DNA of 64,000 nucleotides, from NCBI GenBank assembly GCA_900315075.1, contig OMXV01000016.1, forward strand, positions 1 to 64,000, written 5' to 3'. Both the position numbers and the translations under genes were made by a program. This document shows positions 19,454 through 28,651 of this stretch, in pieces. Below the pieces are notes generated by a model that saw only the letters and a list, made by a program, of their open reading frames with translations, ran no database searches and was not told the origin of the DNA. The DNA is from an uncultured Prevotellaceae bacterium. GTDB taxonomy: Bacteria; Bacteroidota; Bacteroidia; Bacteroidales; Bacteroidaceae. The stretch's first letter is position 1. Every line of letters begins with the position of its first letter.

Positions 19454-22168
19454 TCATTTAAACTTCCAATAGTCGAGGCGAATATCTCCATTTGCATTAG
19501 AGAAGCAGATATAGAGGTCGTGGATGCCAGAAGCATTGCGCACCTTTGTAGAAAACTCCTTGTATTTCTCTACCGAACCTGTATTTACGAGATTGAGTGT
19601 GCCAATCACCTGACCATCTACACCGTCCAGGCGCAGGGTCACAGTACAATTACCCTTAGCAGCTGCATACAACAGGTATTTTGAAGCACCTTTCTGTCCG
19701 AAATCCACACCCCGCAGACGAATATATTCTCCATCGTTGACGTCTGTCACATACATGTTCACTCTACCTGTAGAGTATGGCATGTCCTTGATAACGCCAG
19801 TATTCTCAATACCCATTTTAGCTGATTTCAGTCCCTTGCCCCAAGCCATGGTCTCAGCCTCTACACGTTTATAGGGATTCAACCATTCTAATTGCTTCAC
19901 AGGATCTTGGTCGAGCCAGTAGGGAACTTCTTTGATAGTACCATCGGGATTGTAGGAAATCTCGGTAAGGTTGACCGACCTACGCTCATGATGTACGAAT
20001 GTGTCGAGATGCATCAAGTCATAACTCTGTCCGAATATATAACTATGTCCCTTATAATCGATGATACCAGGGTGGTTACCGCGGTCGCGCTGTGTAGGCT
20101 TCATGATATACCCTTTGCTCTCCCATGGACCAGTAGGACTATCGCTCATAGCATATCCCAAAGCTTCAGGGCAGCATGTAGTGGCATACGATAGATAGTA
20201 ATGTCCATTACGCTTATAGAACCAAGGTCCTTCCTGGTAATGCTCAATATGATAAGGCAGACAAACGACACTGTCTTTCAGTGAAATCATATCCTTGTTA
20301 AGCCGAGCGTAGTAAGTCTTTGGGTTTCCCCAGTACATATACGCCTGTCCGTCATCATCAGTGAAAACCGATGGATCGATATCATCCCAATGTTCTTTTT
20401 GCCATACCAATGGTTCGCCTATAGGGTCTTTGAAAGGTCCATAAGGTGAGTCGCTGGAGAGTACGCCGATGCCATGTCCATGAAGCGGGGCATAGAGATA
20501 GAAATTGCCGTCTCTTTCAACTGTCTGGATAGCCCAAGCGCCATTATCGCGGCTTCTCCATTCAAAATCCTTCAATGATGCCACAGCACCATGCTCTGTC
20601 CAGTTCACCATGTCGGTGGTTGACCATAGTAACCAGTCGTACATAAAAAATCCGGCAGAGTTTTTCTCGTTCAGGTCAGGGATATCCTCAGGCGAGGCAT
20701 CATGTGAAGTGAAGAGGAAGAGCGTGTCTCCCACCACGATTGGTGAAGGGTCAGCTGTGTATTTAGTCTGGAATAACGGCATATTACACTGCTCCAGTCC
20801 GCGAATCTCCCACCAGTCGAAATTGAACAACTCGGGACCTTTCCGTCCTGTAAACGAGAGATAGACATCGTGGACGCCTGTAGTCCATGATGTTAAGTCG
20901 GCTGTAAGTGTCTGCCACTGCTCCCAACCTCCTGTTGCAGGCACATCCAGACGAACAAGCAGTTGTCCGTGAAGGCTGTCGGTATGAACTTCGATAGCAC
21001 CACCACGCAGGCCACTGGCCACACGTGCTGTAAAGGTACGTGGAACTTTGATACCAAAATCTACTGCCTGCAATTTGATATAATCACCATTGTGAATGCT
21101 CGACACATACACGCCAGTCTCTGCATTCTGGCGTGTTTTCACACCTTGCGAGAATGCCATAGTCTCTGCCTCCACACGACGGTATGGACAAAATGTATCA
21201 ACTGGTTTTACACCCTCGTCGGTTGGCATAATCGTTGGGAACGATCCGTCTGCATTATACTTGAACTGCTCAACAGCCACACTACGTCCGAAACCGCCAC
21301 CTCCTGGAAGTTTTCCCGTATGATAGAAGAAATAACTGTTTCCCTTGAAATCAGCTACGCCACAATGGTTGGTAAACGAGCCTGTGTCACAAACAGGCAT
21401 AATAGCACCCACATATGTCCATGGACCAGTTGGCGATGGCGCTGTGCTATAGGAAATATGTTCTGGAATGCCACCAGATGCATAGAGCAACTGGTATTTA
21501 CCATTGCGCTTGGTGAGCCAGGGACCTTCCACATAACAGTCTTTGTATTCCTTTCCCTGCACACGTTCATTCATCGCTGGTGCTCCGAAAGCTTCCTCTG
21601 TCATGGAGAGCATACCCAACTCGCCCTCGTAAGAAATCATATCGGGGTTTAACTTCAAATAATATACACGTGGATTTCCCCACATCAACCAAGCCTGCCC
21701 ATCGTCGTCGATAAGCACTGTCGGGTCTATATGATCCCATGAGCCATTCTCGTAAAGTGGCTTGCCAATGGCATCACGGAAGGGTCCCGTAGGTGTATCG
21801 CTTACTGCTACACCAATGGCCATTCCTTTCGACAATTTGGAGTGGGCACATATATACCAATAAAACTTTCCATTTCGCTCAACGCACTGACTGGCCCAGG
21901 CACGGTCGTCTGCCCATGAAAAAGACTCCAAAGCCAATGGTGAACCATGGTCGGTCCAATTGACCATATCCTTCGAGGAATAGACACGCCATTCCTGCAT
22001 CCAGAAAAAATCGGCATTGTCTTCATCATGACCTGTATAGACATACATCGTACCATCATGAACCATAGGTGCAGGGTCGCTGGTGTACCATGTTTGTACA
22101 AAAGGATTCTGAGCTTTTATGCCCATTGACACTGTCAAAAGTGCTGCAAGAAAGAAACTTTTTTTCAT
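19454..22168 (-). CDS. double GH43-CBM6 arabinoxylan-type glycosidase
   Basis: It has 904 residues with signal peptide ending GIKAQ, then GH43 (about 22-325), CBM6-like (330-465), a second GH43 (468-765) and a second CBM6-like module (770-904). Both catalytic domains keep the three acids: TSDPAPMVHDG / HIDPTVLIDDDG / CYVEGPWL in the first and TADPSPIVVGD / DIDPSVFTDDDG / HYQEGPWF in the second. Each CBM begins with a YRRVEAETMA or YKRVEAETMA block, showing internal duplication of a whole GH43-CBM unit. Activity on arabinofuranosyl or xylosyl linkages is likely from the family. No lipobox or sorting tail is seen, so it is periplasmic or released. Confidence 0.92.
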   Translation of the reverse strand: MKKSFFLAALLTVSMGIKAQNPFVQTWYTSDPAPMVHDGTMYVYTGHDEDNADFFWMQEWRVYSSKDMVNWTDHGSPLALESFSWADDRAWASQCVERNGKFYWYICAHSKLSKGMAIGVAVSDTPTGPFRDAIGKPLYENGSWDHIDPTVLIDDDGQAWLMWGNPRVYYLKLNPDMISYEGELGMLSMTEEAFGAPAMNERVQGKEYKDCYVEGPWLTKRNGKYQLLYASGGIPEHISYSTAPSPTGPWTYVGAIMPVCDTGSFTNHCGVADFKGNSYFFYHTGKLPGGGGFGRSVAVEQFKYNADGSFPTIMPTDEGVKPVDTFCPYRRVEAETMAFSQGVKTRQNAETGVYVSSIHNGDYIKLQAVDFGIKVPRTFTARVASGLRGGAIEVHTDSLHGQLLVRLDVPATGGWEQWQTLTADLTSWTTGVHDVYLSFTGRKGPELFNFDWWEIRGLEQCNMPLFQTKYTADPSPIVVGDTLFLFTSHDASPEDIPDLNEKNSAGFFMYDWLLWSTTDMVNWTEHGAVASLKDFEWRSRDNGAWAIQTVERDGNFYLYAPLHGHGIGVLSSDSPYGPFKDPIGEPLVWQKEHWDDIDPSVFTDDDGQAYMYWGNPKTYYARLNKDMISLKDSVVCLPYHIEHYQEGPWFYKRNGHYYLSYATTCCPEALGYAMSDSPTGPWESKGYIMKPTQRDRGNHPGIIDYKGHSYIFGQSYDLMHLDTFVHHERRSVNLTEISYNPDGTIKEVPYWLDQDPVKQLEWLNPYKRVEAETMAWGKGLKSAKMGIENTGVIKDMPYSTGRVNMYVTDVNDGEYIRLRGVDFGQKGASKYLLYAAAKGNCTVTLRLDGVDGQVIGTLNLVNTGSVEKYKEFSTKVRNASGIHDLYICFSNANGDIRLDYWKFK

Positions 22169-22366
22169 CAGATTATTAATGATTTGTTACCTTGAAAAGG
22201 CATAATTTGATTAAATTAGTGAATTTTGGGCGAAATTAGTATTTTTTTATAATAATATAGGGCAGATGTGTTTCTATTTTTTTTTCAGTTGTAACAATCA
22301 CCCTATTCTGAAAAGAATAGTAAAATATTGTGAACGATTTTTTAAATATATTCGTTAGATTTATTT

Positions 22367-22374
22367 TACATTTG
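22367..22374 (+). promoter_or_regulatory. candidate -7 element for the GH43-like gene
   Basis: TACATTTG followed by CA fits TAnnTTTG. It lies inside the upstream open frame, about 140 bases before the chosen start, so the transcript would begin after the in-frame Met at 22330. This supports the start at 22513. The -33 element is weak. Confidence 0.5.
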
Positions 22375-22477
22375 CAAAAAGAACAAAAAAGTCCATTGGA
22401 AATTGAAGATTCATACTCTCCTCTATTTTCTTCGTATGCGATGGTTTTGCCGTCGCCACAACCATCCCATTCTGAAC

Positions 22478-22512
22478 AACTAAAAAACTCACAAACTCAT
22501 AAAATCACCAAC
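22478..22512 (+). repeat. G-free octamer leader before the GH43-like gene
   Basis: AACTAAAA-AACTCACA-AACTCATA-AAATCACC-AAC abuts the ATG at 22513. It belongs to the same class of 8-base periodic leaders seen before several genes of the secretion locus. Confidence 0.65.
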
Positions 22513-24561
22513 ATGAAAAGACTATTTTTACAATTTCTTCTCCTGTTTGCATTCATGACAGCGAATGCACAAAATCCCTATCTCCCACTTTGGGAGCATC
22601 TGCCAGACGGAGAGCCCCGAGTATTCGAAGATCCCGACAATCCCGGGAAGTACCGTGCCTACATCATCGGTTCTCACGATGTAAACTACAGTGCCTATTG
22701 CGGTCCCGACATTCGAATGTGGTCGGCTCCCGTGGAGGATCTTAGCAAATGGCGTGACGAGGGTCCTATCTTTACATGGTTTGTTAACGGGCAGTGGGAC
22801 ACGATGTTCGCCCCTGACCTCGTGGAGACCATCGACCGCCAGACAGGTAAAAAAACCTATTGGCTGTATCCCCATAGCCGTGGTTTCGGACGTATTGCCA
22901 TGGTGTGCAAGGGTGACCGTCCCGACGGACCGTTCACGCCTGTGAACCTGACTCCAGACGGCACACGCTGCGTGGAAGGTTCGCTTATCGATTTCGATCC
23001 CTCTGTGTTTATTGAGAAGATTACCGACAAGAAGGACAAAGACTACGACAAGGGGTTCCGTGCCTATGTATTCTATGGTTTCCAACACTCTACTGCCTGC
23101 GAACTCGACCAGAACACCATGTACTCGAAGCGTCCCGGCACCGAACTTATCGACCCCTTCATCCCCGCCAGCAGCGCCGACGGTCGTTTGCTCGACAAGG
23201 AAGGTAGTCAGTACAAGGCCCTCTACAAGGGACAAGATCCACTTGATTTCAATTTCTTCGAGGCTTCTTCCATCCGCCAAGTGGGCAACAAATACGTGAT
23301 GGTTTTCAGCGGTTATTCTGGTAAGGAATACGGTCTGGGGAACACAAACTCTGCCCTGCGCTATGCCTATGGAGATTCACCGCTTGGTCCATGGCGAAGC
23401 GGTGGCGTACTGGTCGATTCACGTGGTGTAGTACTCAACGAGGATGGTTCAAAACTAATCACCACCAATGCCGCCCACAACACCCATGGCTCACTACAGG
23501 AAATCAACGGTCAGTGGTACGTCTTCTATCATCGTCCTCCCCGCGGTTTCGGCAATGCCCGTCAATCAATGGTTGCTCCAGTTAAGATTACATGGGACAA
23601 GAAACCTGTTGCCAAAGGTGGCAAGGTGACCATCACTGGCTACGATCCTTTCGTTAAAAACAATGAATGGATAGCATCTGCATCAGATGGCAACACATAC
23701 ACTGGTGCCGAAGTGACATCTGAGGGATTCCAGATTTTCGGTCTTCCACCTTATCAGTATTATTCTGCTGGTTACGCCTGTTTTATGTATGGCCCTAACA
23801 GCAACAACTGGATGCAGGATAACCACGACGTATGGAACAACTCGATGGACCTCGCTGGCATTCAGAACGGAGGTATCATAGGCTTCAAATACTTCGGATT
23901 TGGTGGATTGGACAAGGACACAAAAGGTGTAAAGGCATTCGAGGGTATTAAAAAAGGCGACAACGCTCATCTCTATTTGAACCTGACATCCAGCGGCAAG
24001 GGTGCCTTCAAGATTCACGTCAAATTGGACGACCCATGGAAGGGTAAGGAAATAGCATTCATCGACATTGCCGACAACTTCCCCGCTAATCAAGCCTTGA
24101 CGATTTCACATTTAGTTCCTGAACTTGAGGGGCTCACTGGTAAACACGCCATCTATCTGGTGGTTGAAGGTCCTGAGGTGAAACAACCCGAACAACCACA
24201 GCGTGGACAGTGGGGCCGTCGTCCAATAGAACCACAGCGTCCGCAAGGACTCTTCGACCTCCACGGTATCGGCTTCTCAAAGACTGGTACCTGCCCAGTT
24301 CCCATGGTGCCAAAGGTGACCATCACTGCCGATGGTCAGGAGCTGATTATTCCTGAGACACCCATCCGATTCAACAACCTTAATGGCTACGGCGACCAGA
24401 TTCGCTATCAGGTTTATGCCCCGCTGAAAGCCAACACCAAATTAGAGGCCACATCCGATGCCCCCGATGGTGTAAAATTCGAAATCAGTCCCATCGTAGA
24501 AGGTCGCGCCACCGTGAAAGCCACCTATCAAGGCCTGACCAAGATATATCTGATTAATTAG
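22513..24561 (+). CDS. GH43-like five-bladed propeller glycosidase with C-terminal accessory domains
   Basis: It has 682 residues from the Met that begins a signal peptide (ending MTANAQ). The frame is open 61 codons upstream, but the extra peptide is not signal-like and contains the promoter. The N-terminal 370 residues are GH43-like: GEPRVFEDPDNPGKYRAY carries the first Asp, IDFDPSVFIE the second and FFEASSIRQ the likely acid. The beta-sandwich region after about 400 resembles CBM6, followed by an Ig-like tail. A Q/P/R-rich linker lies near 620. Specificity is unknown, and the family assignment is firmer than the reaction. Confidence 0.8.
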   Translation: MKRLFLQFLLLFAFMTANAQNPYLPLWEHLPDGEPRVFEDPDNPGKYRAYIIGSHDVNYSAYCGPDIRMWSAPVEDLSKWRDEGPIFTWFVNGQWDTMFAPDLVETIDRQTGKKTYWLYPHSRGFGRIAMVCKGDRPDGPFTPVNLTPDGTRCVEGSLIDFDPSVFIEKITDKKDKDYDKGFRAYVFYGFQHSTACELDQNTMYSKRPGTELIDPFIPASSADGRLLDKEGSQYKALYKGQDPLDFNFFEASSIRQVGNKYVMVFSGYSGKEYGLGNTNSALRYAYGDSPLGPWRSGGVLVDSRGVVLNEDGSKLITTNAAHNTHGSLQEINGQWYVFYHRPPRGFGNARQSMVAPVKITWDKKPVAKGGKVTITGYDPFVKNNEWIASASDGNTYTGAEVTSEGFQIFGLPPYQYYSAGYACFMYGPNSNNWMQDNHDVWNNSMDLAGIQNGGIIGFKYFGFGGLDKDTKGVKAFEGIKKGDNAHLYLNLTSSGKGAFKIHVKLDDPWKGKEIAFIDIADNFPANQALTISHLVPELEGLTGKHAIYLVVEGPEVKQPEQPQRGQWGRRPIEPQRPQGLFDLHGIGFSKTGTCPVPMVPKVTITADGQELIIPETPIRFNNLNGYGDQIRYQVYAPLKANTKLEATSDAPDGVKFEISPIVEGRATVKATYQGLTKIYLIN

Positions 24562-24562
24562 G

Positions 24563-24612
24563 TTATAAGGTTATTAGGTCGCTTCGCTTGCAGGTTGTAA
24601 GGTCGCTTCATC
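24563..24612. repeat. intergenic repeat with TCGCTTCGCTTGC core, copy A
   Basis: A GGTTnTnAGG tract leads into GGTCGCTTCGCTTGCAGG and a second GGTCGCTTCA. A related copy (GGTCACTTCGCTTGCTGG) lies at 24978-24995. They flank the stretch that holds the inverted repeat and the small ORF. Confidence 0.5.
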
Positions 24613-24617
24613 AATAC

Positions 24618-24668
24618 AAAGACACAGAATCGCAGAGTTTTTTTATTTCTCTGCGATTCTGTGTCTTT
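24618..24668. repeat. perfect 20-bp inverted repeat with T-rich loop
   Basis: Arms 24618-24637 and 24649-24668 are exact reverse complements, separated by an 11-base T-rich loop. Sited just after the plus-strand GH43-like gene, it could end its transcript, but the arms are longer than most terminators and T-runs lie in the loop rather than after the stem. A small dispersed palindromic element is the alternative. Confidence 0.85.
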
Positions 24669-24730
24669 AGTTATATTGCTTGATAAGGCTGACTTAAAAA
24701 TGAATTCTGTTATGATTACCCTTTTAAGAA

Positions 24731-24883
24731 TTAATAGTCGTTGATATAATTCTTTGTTGACATATCGTAATACAATGCTTCCAACTCCTGGAGTGTAAGT
24801 TTTTCCAGTGAATGTTCGATGATTCTGATGAGTTCCTCACGACGGAATTCATCTGTCTGTGTATAGGATAAAAAATTGGACAT
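24731..24883 (-). CDS. small 50-residue ORF
   Basis: It begins MSNFLSYTQTDEFRREE and continues as a charged, amphipathic helical peptide with LEKLTLQELEALYYD, ending NYINDY. The composition and lack of rare codons look like a real cytoplasmic small protein, not random sequence, and it is the only credible gene in 24562-25105. I recognise no family. Toxin, antitoxin or regulator cannot be decided from sequence. Confidence 0.5.
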   Translation of the reverse strand: MSNFLSYTQTDEFRREELIRIIEHSLEKLTLQELEALYYDMSTKNYINDY

Positions 24884-25035
24884 CTTGAAATATTATTAAT
24901 GACTTACTCAACTATATTCGCATAACTCATCAGCAAGCAGTCGCAAACTCCTGTTTCGTTAGGTTTTGAGGTTTTTGGTCACTTCGCTTGCTGGTTTTTA
25001 TGTGATATATATAGTTAATGACATATTTGAGCAAT

Positions 25036-25110
25036 TTTCACCTCAAAACCTAATAACCTCATAACCTCAAAACCTCAAAACCTCAAAACCTAATAACCTC
25101 ATAACCTAAT
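25036..25110. repeat. degenerate ACCTCAAA / ACCTAATA tandem repeat
   Basis: About nine units of CCTCAAAA, CCTAATAA or CCTCATAA with 8-base spacing lie against the stop codon of the SGNH gene. No spacers and no dyad symmetry are present. Similar AACCT-rich tracts appear at 24563 and 50882-50915. Confidence 0.7.
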
Positions 25111-25789
25111 CAATGACTTTATCTTCTTTCAATCTCTTCAAAATCTGCTGCGAGATAGATTTCATACCTTTAACCGAAGGATGACCATTGATTTTGTCTA
25201 TATCTTGCAGTTGGATGCAAGGAATCTGATAATGGCGACAAATTTCAATACACGAACTTGTGATATCCTCACGCAACTCATTATTGAGCAGGAAATAGAT
25301 ATGTACATTGGGATAACGCCGTTTGATGTGGTAAAGCATATAAGCCATAGCAGGGCGGAAAGTGTAGAAATCAGCCTTCGTCCACCCCTCATATTTATAT
25401 TCACCTACCGGTTCACCAGCCCAACTGTCGTTGGTAGCACCAAAGATGAAAAGGATATCAGGGCATCCTAAGTCATCCATTCGTGTGAGGAACGAACGGG
25501 CACTGTAGTCGTTACCATCATAGCCCTTATACCCTATCGTACTGCCTGAATAAGAATTGTTCTGACACAGTTTAAATCCACCCTCATTGATGACCTGCCA
25601 CCACCATGTGTCAGTCACATCATTGACATCTGTTTTGTTGCCATTCTCCTCATAATACCACATCTCATTGGTAGATGGCTGCACATACCCTTCAAATGTG
25701 GAATAAGAGTCACCAAGAATCGATACAGACTGTGCATTGACACACGAAATCGCTGTTAACAGCGAAAGGAAGAATAATAATTTTTTCAT
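25106..25789 (-). CDS. exported SGNH/GDSL hydrolase
   Basis: Probable carbohydrate esterase or lipase-like enzyme of 227 residues with signal peptide ending CVNAQ. The four SGNH blocks are visible: ILGDSYS (nucleophile Ser) right after the leader, SYSGSTIGY (Gly), FGATNDSW (Asn), and the C-terminal INGHPSVKG with the catalytic His. An acetyl esterase acting on plant glycans would fit the GH43 neighbourhood but is inference. It is the last gene of the minus-strand run and is preceded by a G-free octamer leader. Confidence 0.9.
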   Translation of the reverse strand: MKKLLFFLSLLTAISCVNAQSVSILGDSYSTFEGYVQPSTNEMWYYEENGNKTDVNDVTDTWWWQVINEGGFKLCQNNSYSGSTIGYKGYDGNDYSARSFLTRMDDLGCPDILFIFGATNDSWAGEPVGEYKYEGWTKADFYTFRPAMAYMLYHIKRRYPNVHIYFLLNNELREDITSSCIEICRHYQIPCIQLQDIDKINGHPSVKGMKSISQQILKRLKEDKVID

Positions 25790-25807
25790 AATTGGTTGGG
25801 AGTTTGG
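25790..25807 (-). repeat. G-free octamer leader before the SGNH gene
   Basis: On the coding strand CCAAACTC-CCAACCAA-TT leads into the ATG at 25789. Of the remaining gap up to 25899, nothing else could be assigned. Confidence 0.5.
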
Positions 25808-25899
25808 ATATAGCCACCGCCACTACTATAGGGGCTTATTTTATGTATGCCCGAACTGGAGTACCATACACATAATATTGGAACAATAAAAAAGTAACA

Positions 25900-26793
25900 T
25901 CACATCTTTTCTACTAATGGCCTTTTTATTTTAAAAAAATCAACTATTTTCTGCCAAATGGAAAGGTGAATTTGTGATAGGTTTTCATCACAAGCAACTG
26001 CAATAATTGCAATGCATATATTATCGCCCCCACCCGCGTTGAGAGCCATTTCGAGCAGCTTTGCGCTCATTTCCATGGTATTACCATACTTCATTCTCAT
26101 CCCCTTCTCTATATCCTTATCAGAGCAGTAGCCACAGAGTCCGTCACTACATAATAAAATAACATCGCCATCATTTATTTCTATCTCAACATATTCTGGC
26201 TGTTTATCTACATCACAATCACCAATACTTCGCGTGATTATATTGTTGTCGGGATGAATAAAAGCTTCTTCTTGAGTTATTTCTCCCCTGTCCACCATTT
26301 GTTGCACCAATGAGTGGTCCTTTGTTAGCCTTTTCAATCCTTGTCTAGGACTAAAGATATATCCTCTGCTATCCCCCGCCCAAGTAATGTGTACCCTATG
26401 GTCGTTAAGCCATGCCATCAGAATGGTACATCCCATTCCCATAGTGTCAAAGTCCATTTCTACATGTTGGCAGATTGCTTGATCGGCAACTTCCACCGCC
26501 TTTTTCATCAGTTCCTGATAGGCTTGCTTTTTGATGGCGTCCTCTACGGAACTACGTGTAAAAGTCTCTCTTACTTTCCTAATGGCTATGTCGGCAGCCA
26601 CGTCACCAGAGCCAGCTCCTCCTATACCATCAACAACCACGATAAGCGTTCCCGTTTCATTACAAGGCACAAAACCATCCGTTGCTTTCACGTCCCAATT
26701 CTGCTCATTCAGATTTAGACAGGCGATAAAAGCATCCTCATTACAAGTACGCTCTTTTCCTTTATCTGACAAACATGATAGAGAAATATTCAT
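25900..26793 (-). CDS. PP2C-family Ser/Thr protein phosphatase
   Basis: Cytoplasmic metal-dependent phosphatase of 297 residues. Metal-binding and fold motifs are in order: CNED (18-20), VVVDGIGGAGSG, the TMGMGCT block, WAGDSRGY, LTKDHSL, IITRSIGD, LLCSDGL and GGGDNI. This is the bacterial PppA/Stp type. With two Ser/Thr kinases and an FHA-like protein encoded in the same run, it is the natural opponent of those kinases. In Pseudomonas the PpkA/PppA/Fha1 set switches T6SS firing. A hydrophilic C-terminal extension of about 35 residues lacks a membrane segment. Confidence 0.95.
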   Translation of the reverse strand: MNISLSCLSDKGKERTCNEDAFIACLNLNEQNWDVKATDGFVPCNETGTLIVVVDGIGGAGSGDVAADIAIRKVRETFTRSSVEDAIKKQAYQELMKKAVEVADQAICQHVEMDFDTMGMGCTILMAWLNDHRVHITWAGDSRGYIFSPRQGLKRLTKDHSLVQQMVDRGEITQEEAFIHPDNNIITRSIGDCDVDKQPEYVEIEINDGDVILLCSDGLCGYCSDKDIEKGMRMKYGNTMEMSAKLLEMALNAGGGDNICIAIIAVACDENLSQIHLSIWQKIVDFFKIKRPLVEKM

Positions 26794-26812
26794 TTTGCGG
26801 GGTTTGATGGGA

Positions 26813-28606
26813 TTAATACTTTATTTTGGGTTTCGGAGCAGCAGGCTTAGGTGCAGGTTTGATAGGTTTAGGTTTCGGTGCCACATATATTTTTTTGATC
26901 ACCACCTGCTGTTTAGGTGGAGTGTTCTCTTTAAGTGTAGGTTTTTGATAGGTCACCTCAAAAGGAATAATTGTAGGTGGACATCCTATTTCTTGTATTT
27001 TAACATTGATATTGTTAGTACCTTCAGCGAGTTCCGTAATTTTACATTTATAGTATTTTTCCGTTAACTTCTCCAGTTCATAATTCAATGAATCAGTCTC
27101 CAATGTGAGTTCAAACCTATAGTCTCCCTCATCGGCGATTCGATCGGCTATCACTTCAATATAGAATGTATAATTACCTTGGTCGAAAATTGATTTTTCC
27201 TGATCAACTGTAGCATTGAGGTATTTCAAATGCCAAACATTTGCTGTAACAGGAATTACAGGTGAACAGAAATTGTCATAGAACACCTGGATTGGATATT
27301 CTATAGTGGTGATAGTATCAGCAGAGATTCCATCAGGGATATCGAGTTTACAAATATACACCAAATAGTTTCCTCCATCGGTATCTGTGGGAATCCCCGT
27401 TTTTTTGTCAATATCTATGCCACAATTCTCCGCCTCTTTCAACATTGTTCGTTTTGCAGAGATGTCTTGTGGCAGATCAACACGTATGGTAGTTTTGAAA
27501 TCTCTATGCCGGAATCCTATCTCCTTTCCTTCGTTGAGTTGGATTATCAGGTCGAAGTCAGGGTTAACCCCCATAACTCCCCATTTATCATTCTTTCTCA
27601 CCATGGCTTTATCTCCCTCAAGTATGATGATGTCAGAGAATTGTGGTGGTAGGAATTCCTCTCCAATGTAGTTGAGTCCCTTATATTCTCCATTATCCTT
27701 TCCGATGATATTCAAATTCGACATGATTATCTTCTGCTCCATTACACTCCTTCTAAAGTAGGTTGTGTCGTTACCATTGATAATATAGGTTGGAATCATC
27801 AAATGGTCGAAAAAGATATAAATATCATCGACTTTAGTTTTAGCTGTTAAACAGTATGTTGTGTCATTTACCAACGAGATGAACGGTTCCTTGACTTCTG
27901 CTTGTCGTTGTTTTCCTTTTTCTACAGTTTTTCCATATAATGGTTTGAGTTCCCGATTCTTGGCATCAAAGATATACACATCTCCTTTTGCCACAAGAAA
28001 GCCTTGTAATTCGTCATTTATCGACGAAACAAACGTGATGTCTTGTTTATCAATTATCTTTCCTTTTATTATTAGTGGCACCTCATTACCCTCGTTGTCT
28101 AAATAAGTATAATATGGGTCTTTCATTTTGGCACTGTTATTAAATGCCATACATGCTGCATACCCATGACTGTATGGATATGCCATGCTATAGTGATTTA
28201 AACTCACCATACCTCCTCGGTTGACAAAGTAGAAAAAGTCATCAGCCTTAGTGAGCAAAAACCCATCATAGAAAAAAGGCATATCGTATGTCACACTTAA
28301 GTTGGCTATAGGATAAGATTTCCCATCCTCCTTATAGATAGCTACAATTTGGTCTGTGTTTGGCTTTGTTGCCACAGCAATTCCCTCTCTATATGCATGA
28401 ATCAAGTTGTTGCTATCTTTTGCCTTTATCTCACCATTGGTATCAAAAATATAAGTTGTACTATCGACTTTACCGATGATTCTTTGCTCCTCCTCACACA
28501 CTTCCAATTGTTCGTATACCATAGGTATAACCCACTTTGCAGTCTGAGCATAAGTTTGAACATATCCTATAAAGAACGTAATTATAATTGTCACTAGTTT
28601 CATCAT
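26813..28606 (-). CDS. exported WG-repeat protein with proline/lysine tail
   Basis: It has 597 residues with signal peptide ending QTYAQ. Propeller-like repeats occur in the first 380 residues, including WG-type units (KNDKWGVMGVN, FYFVNRGGMVS). A beta-sandwich region follows, and the C-terminus is rich in Pro and Lys (KPKPIKPAPKPAAPKPK). I do not recognise a defined family beyond the WG repeats. The basic tail could bind peptidoglycan or nucleic acid non-specifically. It lies between a kinase and the PP2C phosphatase gene, so it may be an extracytoplasmic partner of that signalling set. Confidence 0.6.
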   Translation of the reverse strand: MMKLVTIIITFFIGYVQTYAQTAKWVIPMVYEQLEVCEEEQRIIGKVDSTTYIFDTNGEIKAKDSNNLIHAYREGIAVATKPNTDQIVAIYKEDGKSYPIANLSVTYDMPFFYDGFLLTKADDFFYFVNRGGMVSLNHYSMAYPYSHGYAACMAFNNSAKMKDPYYTYLDNEGNEVPLIIKGKIIDKQDITFVSSINDELQGFLVAKGDVYIFDAKNRELKPLYGKTVEKGKQRQAEVKEPFISLVNDTTYCLTAKTKVDDIYIFFDHLMIPTYIINGNDTTYFRRSVMEQKIIMSNLNIIGKDNGEYKGLNYIGEEFLPPQFSDIIILEGDKAMVRKNDKWGVMGVNPDFDLIIQLNEGKEIGFRHRDFKTTIRVDLPQDISAKRTMLKEAENCGIDIDKKTGIPTDTDGGNYLVYICKLDIPDGISADTITTIEYPIQVFYDNFCSPVIPVTANVWHLKYLNATVDQEKSIFDQGNYTFYIEVIADRIADEGDYRFELTLETDSLNYELEKLTEKYYKCKITELAEGTNNINVKIQEIGCPPTIIPFEVTYQKPTLKENTPPKQQVVIKKIYVAPKPKPIKPAPKPAAPKPKIKY

Positions 28607-28651
28607 ACCATAAAAAATGAAAAAGAACCAATATTAATCATGATGTAGGTG

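Noticed and set aside
20963-21652. Plus-strand frame of 229 codons inside the double GH43 gene
   Set aside because: Fully antisense to a well-supported enzyme, rich in Cys, His and Trp as expected of a shadow frame. The same applies to long antisense frames at 22528-23280, 16823-17461 and 3286-3900.
25036-25110. CRISPR-like regular repeat
   Set aside because: Units of about 8 bases without spacers, dyad symmetry or cas genes; simple tandem repeat.
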